A stretch of DNA of 64,000 nucleotides from UBA1205 sp045534635 (GTDB taxonomy: Bacteria; Bacteroidota; Bacteroidia; Bacteroidales; WCHB1-69), in contig JAZSKB010000002.1 in the NCBI GenBank assembly GCA_045534635.1, forward strand, positions 1 through 64,000, read 5' to 3'. Within the stretch, counting starts at the first letter, position 1, and every line of letters starts with the position of its first letter. The notes beneath the pieces are model-generated. The model saw nothing but the letters and a program-made list of their open reading frames with translations. It searched no databases and was not told the DNA's origin. Positions 51,846-61,226 of the stretch are shown here, piece after piece. A program made the translations under genes and the position numbers.

Positions 51846-53453
51846 ATGATTTTTAAGCAAAAAATTAAAATTCCTAACACATTTACTATCGTATTCTGCA
51901 TTATTTTAGTAGCGGCTATCTTCACTTGGATTGTTCCTGCAGGCGAATTTACAAGAACAACCCAAATTGTAAACGGACAAACTAAAGAAGTATTAGTTCC
52001 TCATTCTTACCATAGTGTTGACGCTCATTTTCAAACATGGCAAATTTTTTCAGCATTTTTCAATGGTTTTGTTAAAACATCCAATATCATTGCATTTATA
52101 TTTCTCATTGGAGGGGCTTTCTGGATTTTCAACTACACCAAAGCCATTGACGTTGGAGTAAAATCTTTTCTCAAAAATTTAGAACAAATTCAATCAAAAA
52201 AGTTGTTCAAAAACATCAATATAAACTATATTATCATTAGTTGTATTATGATAATGTTCAGTTTGTTTGGGGCAGTTTTTGGTATGAGCGAAGAAACCAT
52301 TGCCTTTGTCATTATCTTCATTCCATTATCTATTTCTATGGGTTACGATTCTATTGTAGGAATGGCAATGTGTTATCTTGCCGTTCATGTAGGTTTTGCA
52401 GGAGCAATGTTCAATCCTTTTACTATTGGAATCGCACAAGGATTGGCAGATTTACCAACATTTTCTGGATTTGAATATCGATTTTTGTGCTGGTTACTGT
52501 TTACATTTGTCGGTATTACATTTGTATTGTGGTATGCTTCTAAAATAAAAAAGAATCCTGAATCTTCACCTGTTTACAAAATAGATAACTTTTGGCGAAA
52601 TCAAAATGCTGATGAAATTGAATATCAAAACATTCCTGCCAGAAAATCTGCTTGGATACTTTGGATTGGATTAACAATATTATCTATTATTCTCGCATGG
52701 ATTCAACCTCAAACTACTATCAGTATCGGACATCAAAACACGACAATCCCAATTGTGCCAATATTAACAAGTTTATTTATCATTTCAGGTCTTTATACTT
52801 TAAGAAAAAATATTCATTTTTTTATACTAAATCTTTTCTTATTCACTATTTTAACATTAATTATTGGCGTATTAGGATATCATTGGGATATTATGCACAT
52901 TGCAACACTATTCTTTTTCTTTGGAATAGGTGTAGGTATCGCCTATTCTTGTTCATTGGATAACATATTTAAACTATTTTTAGAAGGTTGTAAAGACATT
53001 ATGAGTGCTGCACTAATTGTAGGATTAGCAGGAGGAATTATTGTCATACTACAAGATGGAAAAGTGATTGATTCTCTTCTTTATGGTATTTCAAACATTA
53101 TGCAAGGAATGCACGAAGAAACCTCTTTAGGTGTTATGTATGTATTTCAAAATATGCTCAATTTGGTAATACCTTCAGGGTCTGCCAAAGCCGCATTAAC
53201 GATTCCTATTATGTCCGAATTTGCTGATATGTTGGCTATATCTCGACAAACTATGGTTCTTACTTTTCAATTTGGAGATGGAATTACAAACATGATAACA
53301 CCTGCCTCTGGCGTTTTAATTGGTTGTTTAGGTGTTGCAAAAATTCCTTATTCTATTTGGGCTAAATGGATATTCAAATTTATATTACTTTTATTTATTT
53401 TAGGATTTTTATTACTTTTACCAACAATCTATTTTCCTATTAACGGATTTTAA
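51846..53453 (+). CDS. YfcC/ArcD-type membrane carrier
   Basis: 535 residues with about twelve membrane segments. The start (IPNTFTIVFCIILVAAIFTWIVPAGEF) and the segments FGMSEETIAFVIIFIPLS, GFAGAMFNPFTIGIAQGLA and NLVIPSGSAKAALTIPIM match the C4-dicarboxylate/basic-amino-acid carrier superfamily (YfcC group). The substrate is uncertain. The next gene follows after 15 nt and may be co-transcribed. Confidence 0.85.
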   Translation: MIFKQKIKIPNTFTIVFCIILVAAIFTWIVPAGEFTRTTQIVNGQTKEVLVPHSYHSVDAHFQTWQIFSAFFNGFVKTSNIIAFIFLIGGAFWIFNYTKAIDVGVKSFLKNLEQIQSKKLFKNININYIIISCIMIMFSLFGAVFGMSEETIAFVIIFIPLSISMGYDSIVGMAMCYLAVHVGFAGAMFNPFTIGIAQGLADLPTFSGFEYRFLCWLLFTFVGITFVLWYASKIKKNPESSPVYKIDNFWRNQNADEIEYQNIPARKSAWILWIGLTILSIILAWIQPQTTISIGHQNTTIPIVPILTSLFIISGLYTLRKNIHFFILNLFLFTILTLIIGVLGYHWDIMHIATLFFFFGIGVGIAYSCSLDNIFKLFLEGCKDIMSAALIVGLAGGIIVILQDGKVIDSLLYGISNIMQGMHEETSLGVMYVFQNMLNLVIPSGSAKAALTIPIMSEFADMLAISRQTMVLTFQFGDGITNMITPASGVLIGCLGVAKIPYSIWAKWIFKFILLLFILGFLLLLPTIYFPINGF

Positions 53454-53468
53454 TACTAAAAAATAATA

Positions 53469-54464
53469 ATGAATCTAATAATCAATTTTTTCAATTATTG
53501 TATTCGTCGAACAAGTAGAGCATGCTGGACATTGTTCAAATTGATGATTCCTGTATCTATTATCATACATATTATACAAGAAATCAATATCTTACCTTAT
53601 ATTAGCGATATTCTTAATCCTATTATGTACATTGTTGGTTTGCCTGCCGAAATGGGTTTAGTATGGTTAACCTCATTAGTTGTTAATATCTACGGAGGAT
53701 TATTGTCTTTGTTTACTATCTATCCTACTCTTTCTACACCATTGACAACTGCACAAATGACAGTATTACTTACTATGATATTGATTGCTCATACTTTTCC
53801 AATAGAATTGGGTATCAGCAAAAAAAGTGGAATAAAAATCATTGTAATGTTTTGCATTCGTTTTGGATTTGGCATTGTTGCAGGAATAATATTATCTTGG
53901 ATTTACAAAACAATAGATTGCTTAAATACAATAACTTATCCTCCACAAATCTTCACTAACGAAACAAAAACTTTTGGAGAATGGATTTTCAACGAATTGA
54001 AAAATTATGGAATCATTACTTGTATTATTTTTTCTTTGGTTTGTTTTATCCATTTTCTTGAAGAAACCAAAATAATAAAATGGTTTAACAAATTATGCCT
54101 ACCTACTTTGAAATGGCTCGGTATTAGTGAAAAAATGCTTCCTCTCACCATCGCTGGATTAGGAATGGGAATCGCTTATGGAGGTGGACTTATCATTGAA
54201 GAAAGTCAACGTGCAGATATTTCTTCAAAAGAAATATTCTACGCAATGACACTAATGGGATTGTTCCATTCTATTTTTGAGGATACCATTTTAATGCTTT
54301 CTATGAATGGACATTGGTCGGGAATAATAGTTTTTAGAATGATTTTTGCCCTTATTATCTCTCGAGGTATTATTAAAATATGCAATAAAATCGACAATGA
54401 ACAATTTGACAAATGGATAATGACAAAAACATTTCAAAAGAAAAAACAATCTTATTATAATTAA
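53469..54464 (+). CDS. Nucleoside-recognition (GATE) domain membrane protein
   Basis: 331 residues with about eight hydrophobic segments. A GATE-type pattern appears twice: near the start (CWTLFKLMIPVSIIIHIIQE), then GIAYGGGLIIEES and FHSIFEDTILM in the second half. Such proteins occur beside transporters, but their substrate is poorly known. It lies 15 nt behind the YfcC-like gene, which suggests a joint function. Confidence 0.7.
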   Translation: MNLIINFFNYCIRRTSRACWTLFKLMIPVSIIIHIIQEINILPYISDILNPIMYIVGLPAEMGLVWLTSLVVNIYGGLLSLFTIYPTLSTPLTTAQMTVLLTMILIAHTFPIELGISKKSGIKIIVMFCIRFGFGIVAGIILSWIYKTIDCLNTITYPPQIFTNETKTFGEWIFNELKNYGIITCIIFSLVCFIHFLEETKIIKWFNKLCLPTLKWLGISEKMLPLTIAGLGMGIAYGGGLIIEESQRADISSKEIFYAMTLMGLFHSIFEDTILMLSMNGHWSGIIVFRMIFALIISRGIIKICNKIDNEQFDKWIMTKTFQKKKQSYYN

Positions 54465-54504
54465 TACAATATATTAATAACCAAACAAATACTCAAAAAA
54501 AAAT

Positions 54505-55230
54505 ATGAAAGCAATGATTTTTGCCGCAGGAATTGGCTCTCGTTTAAAATCGCTAACCCAACATCAACCCAAAGCATTGGTTCATGTTGGTGGAATTTCT
54601 TTATTAGAACGATGTATCAATAAATTAATAGAAACAGGTGTTTCCGATATTATTATCAATATTCATCATTTTGGAGAGCAAATTATTGACTTTGTTACGA
54701 AAAAAAATCAATTTGGTATCAACATTGCTTTTTCCGATGAAAGAAACCAATTATTAGACACTGGTGGCGGACTAAAAAAAGCATCAATATTTTTTGATAA
54801 TCAGCCATTTATCGTTCACAATGTAGATATTATCAGTGAAATCAATCTTAAAACGATGTACGATTATCATATTCAAACTCAATCGTTAGCGACATTGGCT
54901 GTTCGCAGTAGAAAAAGTTCTCGTTATTTACTTTTCAATGAAGAAGGACAATTGTGCGGAAAAGAAAATCAAAAAACAGGTGAAAAACAAATTGTTAACT
55001 TCAACAACAACAATCCACTAAACGCATTAGCATTTAGTGGAATACATATTATTTCTCCAAAAATATTTTCTTTAATGCCTTCTAAAGATATTTTTTCTAT
55101 TACCGATTTTTACATTAACATTGCCAAAAACGAGAAAATAACAGCTTTTTTGCACAACGATGGATATTGGATGGATATGGGAAAAGCAGAAGATATTTTT
55201 ACTTTAGAAAAAATACTTCTTCAATATTAA
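54505..55230 (+). CDS. Sugar-phosphate nucleotidyltransferase
   Basis: 241 residues of the NTP_transferase fold. The N-terminal nucleotide loop is FAAGIGSRLKSLT, followed by PKALVHVGG. Asp residues for metal binding lie in HNVDIIS and GYWMDMGKAED. The short length without a second domain resembles MurU-type (N-acetylmuramate-1-phosphate) or mannose-1-phosphate enzymes. The exact substrate is not determined. It converges with the CorC gene: only one base separates the stops. Confidence 0.8.
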   Translation: MKAMIFAAGIGSRLKSLTQHQPKALVHVGGISLLERCINKLIETGVSDIIINIHHFGEQIIDFVTKKNQFGINIAFSDERNQLLDTGGGLKKASIFFDNQPFIVHNVDIISEINLKTMYDYHIQTQSLATLAVRSRKSSRYLLFNEEGQLCGKENQKTGEKQIVNFNNNNPLNALAFSGIHIISPKIFSLMPSKDIFSITDFYINIAKNEKITAFLHNDGYWMDMGKAEDIFTLEKILLQY

Positions 55231-55231
55231 T

Positions 55232-56539
55232 TTATTGACTAATAATATCTTCTTCTGTATTAAATTTTCTAACAATAACTTTATCAATTCTTGCTCCATC
55301 AATTTTAGATATTTCAAATTGGAAATTTTTCCATTCTATAAGTTCTCCTTCTGCTGGAATACGTTCTAAAATATCTAAAATAAGTCCACTTAACGTATTA
55401 TAATCAAATTCCTGATAATCGTCTTCCATATCAAAATAGGTTAGAAAATCATAGAAAGAATATTGACCATCAACTATCCATGTATTTTCTCCGTATTGCT
55501 CAATAGTTTCTTCGTCTTCGTCATGTTCGGACATTCTTCCCAACAAAGCCTCCATAATATCAACAGAAGTAATCATTCCTTGCAAAGAACCAAATTCATC
55601 AGAAACAAAAGCATAATAAACCTGCGTTTTTTTAAAATGCTCCATAGCATTGTAAGTACTTGTATTTTCTGGTAAAAAATTTGGCTTTTCTACATAAGAA
55701 ATTATATTCCATTTTTCATTAAGCAAACAATCCAATAAATTTTTTAAAGATATTACCCCAACGAGATTATCCAAATGCTTATCTACTACAGGATAACAAC
55801 TATGCATATCATTGTAAATCAATATTTTTACATCATCAATAGAGGCATTAACATCAATACATATTAAATCATTTCTATGGGTCATCACAGAAGCAACATC
55901 TCTATCTCCAAGGTCGAAAACTCGTTCTACAATATCTTGTTCAACATCTTGAACTTCTCCTTCTTTAGCTCCCATTTTTACCGCTGCCAAAATTTCTTCT
56001 TCTGTGATTTTCGCTTCTTCTTTTACCTGAATATGGAACACTCTCATTACTAAATCTATCGTTTTTACCAAAATCCAAACAAAAGGAGCAAAAACAACAG
56101 AAAAGAAACTTAAAAAACCAGAAGATAATCGTAAAATTGTTTCAGGAAATGCCATACCTATTTTTTTAGGTATCAATTCTCCAAAAACAATTGTTATATA
56201 AGTAATCACAACTACTACAATTGTTTTTGCAATTACTCCTGCATAAACAGCAATATGAGGGAATTTGGCTAAAGTAATTTTTAATTCATTTGCAATGGTA
56301 TCACCACTATATACCCCTGTAAGAATACCTATTAATGTGATACCAACCTGAATAGTGGACAAATATTTATCAGGATTTTCGATTAATGAGAGAGCTTTTT
56401 TAGAGCCTCTTTTATTTTCTTTCGATAAAGAAGATATCCTTACTCGACGAGAAGATATCAAAGATATTTCCGATAAGGATAACAATCCATTAAAAAAAAT
56501 TAACAAAACAATAACTACAATTTCCATAATCTTATTCAA
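55232..56539 (-). CDS. CNNM/CorC-family protein (DUF21, CBS pair)
   Basis: 435 residues. The DUF21 domain has about four membrane segments (EIVVIVLLIFFNGLLSLSEI, STIQVGITLIGILTGVYSG). A CBS pair follows (RNDLICIDVNASIDDV ... CYPVVDK; then TSTYNAMEHFK). The end is a CorC/HlyC domain (DGQYSFYDFLTYF, LSGLILDILERIP). The family takes part in Mg2+/Co2+ efflux. The start may be the Met at 56527. Confidence 0.87.
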   Translation of the reverse strand: MNKIMEIVVIVLLIFFNGLLSLSEISLISSRRVRISSLSKENKRGSKKALSLIENPDKYLSTIQVGITLIGILTGVYSGDTIANELKITLAKFPHIAVYAGVIAKTIVVVVITYITIVFGELIPKKIGMAFPETILRLSSGFLSFFSVVFAPFVWILVKTIDLVMRVFHIQVKEEAKITEEEILAAVKMGAKEGEVQDVEQDIVERVFDLGDRDVASVMTHRNDLICIDVNASIDDVKILIYNDMHSCYPVVDKHLDNLVGVISLKNLLDCLLNEKWNIISYVEKPNFLPENTSTYNAMEHFKKTQVYYAFVSDEFGSLQGMITSVDIMEALLGRMSEHDEDEETIEQYGENTWIVDGQYSFYDFLTYFDMEDDYQEFDYNTLSGLILDILERIPAEGELIEWKNFQFEISKIDGARIDKVIVRKFNTEEDIISQ

Positions 56540-56545
56540 GTAAAA

Positions 56546-56575
56546 AAGAGCGTCTGCCTATAGACAGACACTCTT
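56546..56575 (-). terminator. Rho-independent terminator of the rpoB-rpoC-DUF3467 operon
   Basis: Stem AAGAGCGTCTG (56546-56556) with CAGACACTCTT (56565-56575), G-U pairs included, and a T run on the minus strand. It lies 8 nt after the DUF3467 stop. Confidence 0.8.
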
Positions 56576-56582
56576 AACTTTT

Positions 56583-56888
56583 TTAAGCATCTCCTCTTGA
56601 TTTTCCAAAATTGACAGGAGGCACACTATACTCGGAAATATGACCTACATTAGATTCATATCTTTTGATATTTTCATCTAAAGCAGCTAATAATCGTTTT
56701 GCATGTTGTGGTGTCAATATTATTCTCGACTTTACCTTTCCTTTATTTTTTCCGGGCATTATCGAAATAAAATCAACAACAAACTCAGTAGGAGAATGAC
56801 TAATTACAGCTAAATTAGAATAAATTCCCTCTGCAACTTCATCTGTGATAGCAAATTCTATCTCTTCTTTGTGTTTATTTTCGTCCAT
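56583..56888 (-). CDS. DUF3467 protein
   Basis: 101 residues of a Bacteroidetes-typical family of unknown function. Visible landmarks are EGIYSNLAVISHSPTEFVVDFI, SRIILTPQHAKRLLAAL and the PPVNFG end. It lies 2 nt behind rpoC, a conserved position that suggests a link to transcription, although no mechanism is known to me. Confidence 0.85.
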   Translation of the reverse strand: MDENKHKEEIEFAITDEVAEGIYSNLAVISHSPTEFVVDFISIMPGKNKGKVKSRIILTPQHAKRLLAALDENIKRYESNVGHISEYSVPPVNFGKSRGDA

Positions 56889-56890
56889 AT

Positions 56891-59800
56891 TTATTTTTGT
56901 TTTGAAGCCAATAATGCATCATATTCTTCTTTCGAGCCTACGATAATGTTTTCGTATTCACGCAAACCTGTTCCACAAGGAATCAATTTACCAACAATAA
57001 CATTTTCTTTCAATCCTTCCAGTGTATCTACTTTTGCATTAACAGCTGCTTCTGTCAATACTTTTGTTGTTTCTTGGAAAGATGCTGCTGATATGAAACT
57101 TCTTGTTTGTAACGATGCTCTTGTTATACCTTGCAATACTTGTTTTCCTGTTGCTGGAGAAGCATCTCTAACTTCAAGAATCATTTTATCTTGTCGTTTC
57201 AACATTGAATTTTCATCTCGAACTTCTCTTAATGATAATATTTGACCTTTTTGGAATCTTGTAGAATCGCCAGATTCCACAACAACTTTTTTATCCCAAA
57301 TTTCATCATTTTCTTCTTGGAATTCAATTTTGTTAACCAATTCTCCTTCCAAGAAACGAGTATCACCTGGATCTTCTATTTCTACTTTACGCATCATTTG
57401 TCTAACGATAACCTCAAAATGTTTATCGTTAATTTTAACACCTTGTAAACGATATACTTCTTGTATTTCATTTACAATATATTCTTGAACTTTCATAGGT
57501 CCACCTACAGACAATATGTCCGCTGGTGTTAAAGCACCTTCTGACAAAGGAGTTCCAGCTCGAACAAAATCGTTTTCTTGTGCTAAAATTTGTTTAGATG
57601 TTGATATCAAATAACGCTTTTCTTCTCCAGTTTTTGAAGTTATAATCACTTCTCGATTACCGCGTTTCAAACGTTTACTAAATGAAACAACTCCATCAAT
57701 TTCTGCTACTACCGCTGGGTCTGAAGGATTTCTTGCTTCAAACAATTCGGTAACACGTGGAAGACCTCCAGTAATATCGCCTGTTTTTCCAAAAGTACGT
57801 GGTATTTTTACCAAAATTTCACCAGCAATAATATTATCACCTTCGTTTACTTCCAAACGTGCCCCTACTGGAACATCATATTCTTTAAGCAATTCTCCAT
57901 TCTTATCTAAAATTCTAAGAGAAGGGCTCTTTGTTTTCTGACGACTTTCTATAATAATTTTAGAAGTCATTCCTGTTTGTTCATCTGTTTCTGTACGATA
58001 GGTTATCGATTCTATTATATCATTGAACTGAACTGTTCCTGCAACTTCAGAGATAATCAATGCATTGAATGCTTCCCATTCTGCAATTACATCTCCTTTA
58101 TTTACTTTATCTCCAGATTTGAAATACAAATATGAACCATAAGGAACATTTGCAGACATCAATACAAAACTACTTGTACCATCTGTAATTTTCATTTCTC
58201 CTGAACGTCCAACAACTCTGTGACATTCAACGACTTCTCCAGTTTCTTTATTTTCCTTTTTCACTGGTAAAGTACGCAATTCTTCAAATTCGATAATACC
58301 ATCAGTTTTTGCTTTAATATCCGCTTGAACACTAAGGTTTCCTGCAACCCCACCGACATGGAATGTACGCAATGTCAACTGAGTTCCGGGCTCTCCAATA
58401 GATTGTGCAGCAATAACACCAACGGCCTCTCCTTTTTGAACCATTTTAGAAGTTGCTAAATTTCTTCCATAACATTTCGCACAAACTCCACTCTTAGATT
58501 CACAAGTGAGAACAGAACGTATTTCTAATTCTTCAATTCCTGCTTCTTCTATTGCTTTAGAAATTTCTTCTGTTAATTCTTCTCCGGCTTTAACAATCAA
58601 TTGACCTGTTTGAGGATGATAAACATCGTGAACTGAAGTACGACCTAATATTCTATCATAAAGAGACTCTACAACTTCATCATTTTTTTTCAATGTTCCA
58701 ACCAACAAACCTCTCAATGTTCCACAATCTTCATCAACAATAACAACATCGTGAGCAACATCTACCAATCGACGGGTCAAATAACCAGCATCAGCCGTTT
58801 TCAAAGCAGTATCTGCCAAACCTTTACGAGCACCGTGTGTTGAAATAAAATATTCCATTACAGAAAGTCCTTCTTTAAAGTTTGACAAAATTGGGTTTTC
58901 AATAATTTCACCACCAGCAGCACCCGCTTTTGTTGGTTTTGCCATCAAACCACGCATACCAGACAACTGACGAATTTGCTCTTGTGAACCACGAGCTCCT
59001 GAATCCAACATCATATATACAGAATTAAATCCTTGACGGTCTTTAGACAATTTGTCCATCAAAATACGACTTAATTTTGCATTAGTATGTGTCCAAATAT
59101 CAATTACTTTATTATAACGTTCATTATCTGTAATCAATCCGCCATGATAATGCATTAATACCTCATCTACTTGTTCATTTGCTTCGGCTATCAATGCTGT
59201 TTTTTCTTCTGGAATAATTACATCTCCCAAATTAAATGACAAACCACCTTTGAATGCCATTCTATATCCCATATCCTTAATATCATCTAAGAATTTCGCT
59301 GTTTTAGCTGTACCTGTTTTTTTCAAAACATCACCGATGATATCTCTCAATGATTTTTTTGTTAGTAATTTATTGATAAAACCATATTCTTTAGGAACTA
59401 CTTCATTGAATAATACACGACCAACGGTAGTTTCTATCAACTCCATTTTTCCATCACCATTGAGATTCACTTTACATTTAATGACTGCATTTGTATGAAC
59501 CTTATTTTCATTATGAGCCATTATCACCTCTTCTGGGGAATAGAAAATCATACCTTCACCTTTTACTTTTTCTGTTTCTGTAGAAACCAAAGGTTTGGTG
59601 ATATAATACAATCCTAATACCATATCCTGAGAAGGAACAGTAACAGGAGCACCATTAGCAGGATTTAAAATATTGTGAGATGCTAACATCAACATTTGTG
59701 CTTCCAAAATAGCGGCATTTCCAAGAGGAACATGAACTGCCATTTGGTCACCATCAAAGTCTGCATTGAACGCTGTACAACACAATGGATGCAAACGAAT

Positions 59801-61177
59801 TGCTTTACCTTCTACCAATTTTGGTTGAAATGCTTGAATCCCCAAACGGTGCAAAGTCGGAGCACGGTTCAACAATATTGGATGTCCTTTTAATATATTT
59901 TCCAAAATATCCCATACAACAGGGTCTTTTCTATCTACAATTTTCTTTGCAGATTTCACCGTTTTAACGATTCCACGTTCTAACATCTTTCTGATGATAA
60001 ACGGTTTAAATAATTCTGCTGCCATATCTTTTGGAAGACCACATTCATTTAAATGTAATTCTGGTCCTACCACAATTACCGAACGTCCTGAATAATCAAC
60101 ACGTTTACCCAATAAGTTTTGACGGAATCGACCAGTTTTACCTTTCAAACTATCAGATAAAGATTTCAATGGACGAGCATCCGCTTTAAATGCGGAAGAT
60201 TTTTTTGAATTATCAAACAAAGAATCAACTGCCTCTTGCAACATACGTTTTTCATTACGCATAATTACATCAGGGGCTTTAATTTCTAACAATCTTTTCA
60301 AACGATTGTTACGAATGATTACTCTACGATAAAGTTCGTTTAAATCTGATGTTGCAAAACGTCCACCATCAAGAGGCACCAATGGACGCAATTCTGGTGG
60401 TATCACAGGAATAATTTTTACAATCATCCATTCTGGACGATTTTCTATACGTTTACGACTGTCTCTAAACGATTCATAAACATGCAATCGTTTTAAAATT
60501 TCCTGTTTTCTTTGTTGAGAAGTTTCTTTATTTGCTCTATCTCTCAATTCATAAGATTCTTTATCTATATCTATAGAAAGAATTAAATCTTCAATTGCTT
60601 CAGCACCCATTTTTGCAATAAATTTATTTGGGTCTGAATCATCTAAAAGTTGGTTATCTTTAGGAAGATTTTCTAAAATTTCAAAATATTCTTCTTCTTG
60701 CAACAGATTCAATCGTCCTATACCCAATTCTGCTGCCGCTCCGGCTTGAATAACTACAAATTTTTCGTAATAGATAACGGCATCTAACGCTTTTGATGGC
60801 AATCCTACATAAGCACCAAGACGATTTGGTAAAGACTTAAAAAACCATATATGAGCCACAGGAATCACCAATTGAATATGTCCCATACGTTCTCTTCTTA
60901 CCTTACGTTCGGTAACTTCTACACCACAATGGTCACAGATAACGCCTTTATATCTAATACGTTTGTATTTTCCACAATGACATTCCCAATCTTTTATAGG
61001 CCCAAATATGCGTTCACAAAACAAACCATCTCGTTCCGCTTTGTATGTACGATAATTAATAGTTTCTGGCTTTGTTACTTCTCCTTTTGAACGCTCTAAC
61101 ATAGACTCTGGAGATGCCAAGCTTATTGTAATTTGTGAAAAATCTTTTCTTACGTTGTTATCTTTTCTAAAAGCCAT
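56891..61177 (-). CDS. rpoC: RNA polymerase subunit beta prime
   Basis: 1,428 residues. The N-terminal zinc site is C-H-C-G-K-Y, then CDHCGV. The catalytic NADFDGDQM segment with its three Asp follows, then the bridge-helix/trigger-loop region (GARGSQEQIRQLSGMRGLM) and the second zinc site (CESKSGVCAKCYGR). It starts 49 nt after the rpoB stop. No in-frame break was seen. Confidence 0.97.
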   Translation of the reverse strand: MAFRKDNNVRKDFSQITISLASPESMLERSKGEVTKPETINYRTYKAERDGLFCERIFGPIKDWECHCGKYKRIRYKGVICDHCGVEVTERKVRRERMGHIQLVIPVAHIWFFKSLPNRLGAYVGLPSKALDAVIYYEKFVVIQAGAAAELGIGRLNLLQEEEYFEILENLPKDNQLLDDSDPNKFIAKMGAEAIEDLILSIDIDKESYELRDRANKETSQQRKQEILKRLHVYESFRDSRKRIENRPEWMIVKIIPVIPPELRPLVPLDGGRFATSDLNELYRRVIIRNNRLKRLLEIKAPDVIMRNEKRMLQEAVDSLFDNSKKSSAFKADARPLKSLSDSLKGKTGRFRQNLLGKRVDYSGRSVIVVGPELHLNECGLPKDMAAELFKPFIIRKMLERGIVKTVKSAKKIVDRKDPVVWDILENILKGHPILLNRAPTLHRLGIQAFQPKLVEGKAIRLHPLCCTAFNADFDGDQMAVHVPLGNAAILEAQMLMLASHNILNPANGAPVTVPSQDMVLGLYYITKPLVSTETEKVKGEGMIFYSPEEVIMAHNENKVHTNAVIKCKVNLNGDGKMELIETTVGRVLFNEVVPKEYGFINKLLTKKSLRDIIGDVLKKTGTAKTAKFLDDIKDMGYRMAFKGGLSFNLGDVIIPEEKTALIAEANEQVDEVLMHYHGGLITDNERYNKVIDIWTHTNAKLSRILMDKLSKDRQGFNSVYMMLDSGARGSQEQIRQLSGMRGLMAKPTKAGAAGGEIIENPILSNFKEGLSVMEYFISTHGARKGLADTALKTADAGYLTRRLVDVAHDVVIVDEDCGTLRGLLVGTLKKNDEVVESLYDRILGRTSVHDVYHPQTGQLIVKAGEELTEEISKAIEEAGIEELEIRSVLTCESKSGVCAKCYGRNLATSKMVQKGEAVGVIAAQSIGEPGTQLTLRTFHVGGVAGNLSVQADIKAKTDGIIEFEELRTLPVKKENKETGEVVECHRVVGRSGEMKITDGTSSFVLMSANVPYGSYLYFKSGDKVNKGDVIAEWEAFNALIISEVAGTVQFNDIIESITYRTETDEQTGMTSKIIIESRQKTKSPSLRILDKNGELLKEYDVPVGARLEVNEGDNIIAGEILVKIPRTFGKTGDITGGLPRVTELFEARNPSDPAVVAEIDGVVSFSKRLKRGNREVIITSKTGEEKRYLISTSKQILAQENDFVRAGTPLSEGALTPADILSVGGPMKVQEYIVNEIQEVYRLQGVKINDKHFEVIVRQMMRKVEIEDPGDTRFLEGELVNKIEFQEENDEIWDKKVVVESGDSTRFQKGQILSLREVRDENSMLKRQDKMILEVRDASPATGKQVLQGITRASLQTRSFISAASFQETTKVLTEAAVNAKVDTLEGLKENVIVGKLIPCGTGLREYENIIVGSKEEYDALLASKQK

Positions 61178-61226
61178 GATTTATTTTTTGTATAACAAAT
61201 TCAAACATTAAATTAACTGACGAAAA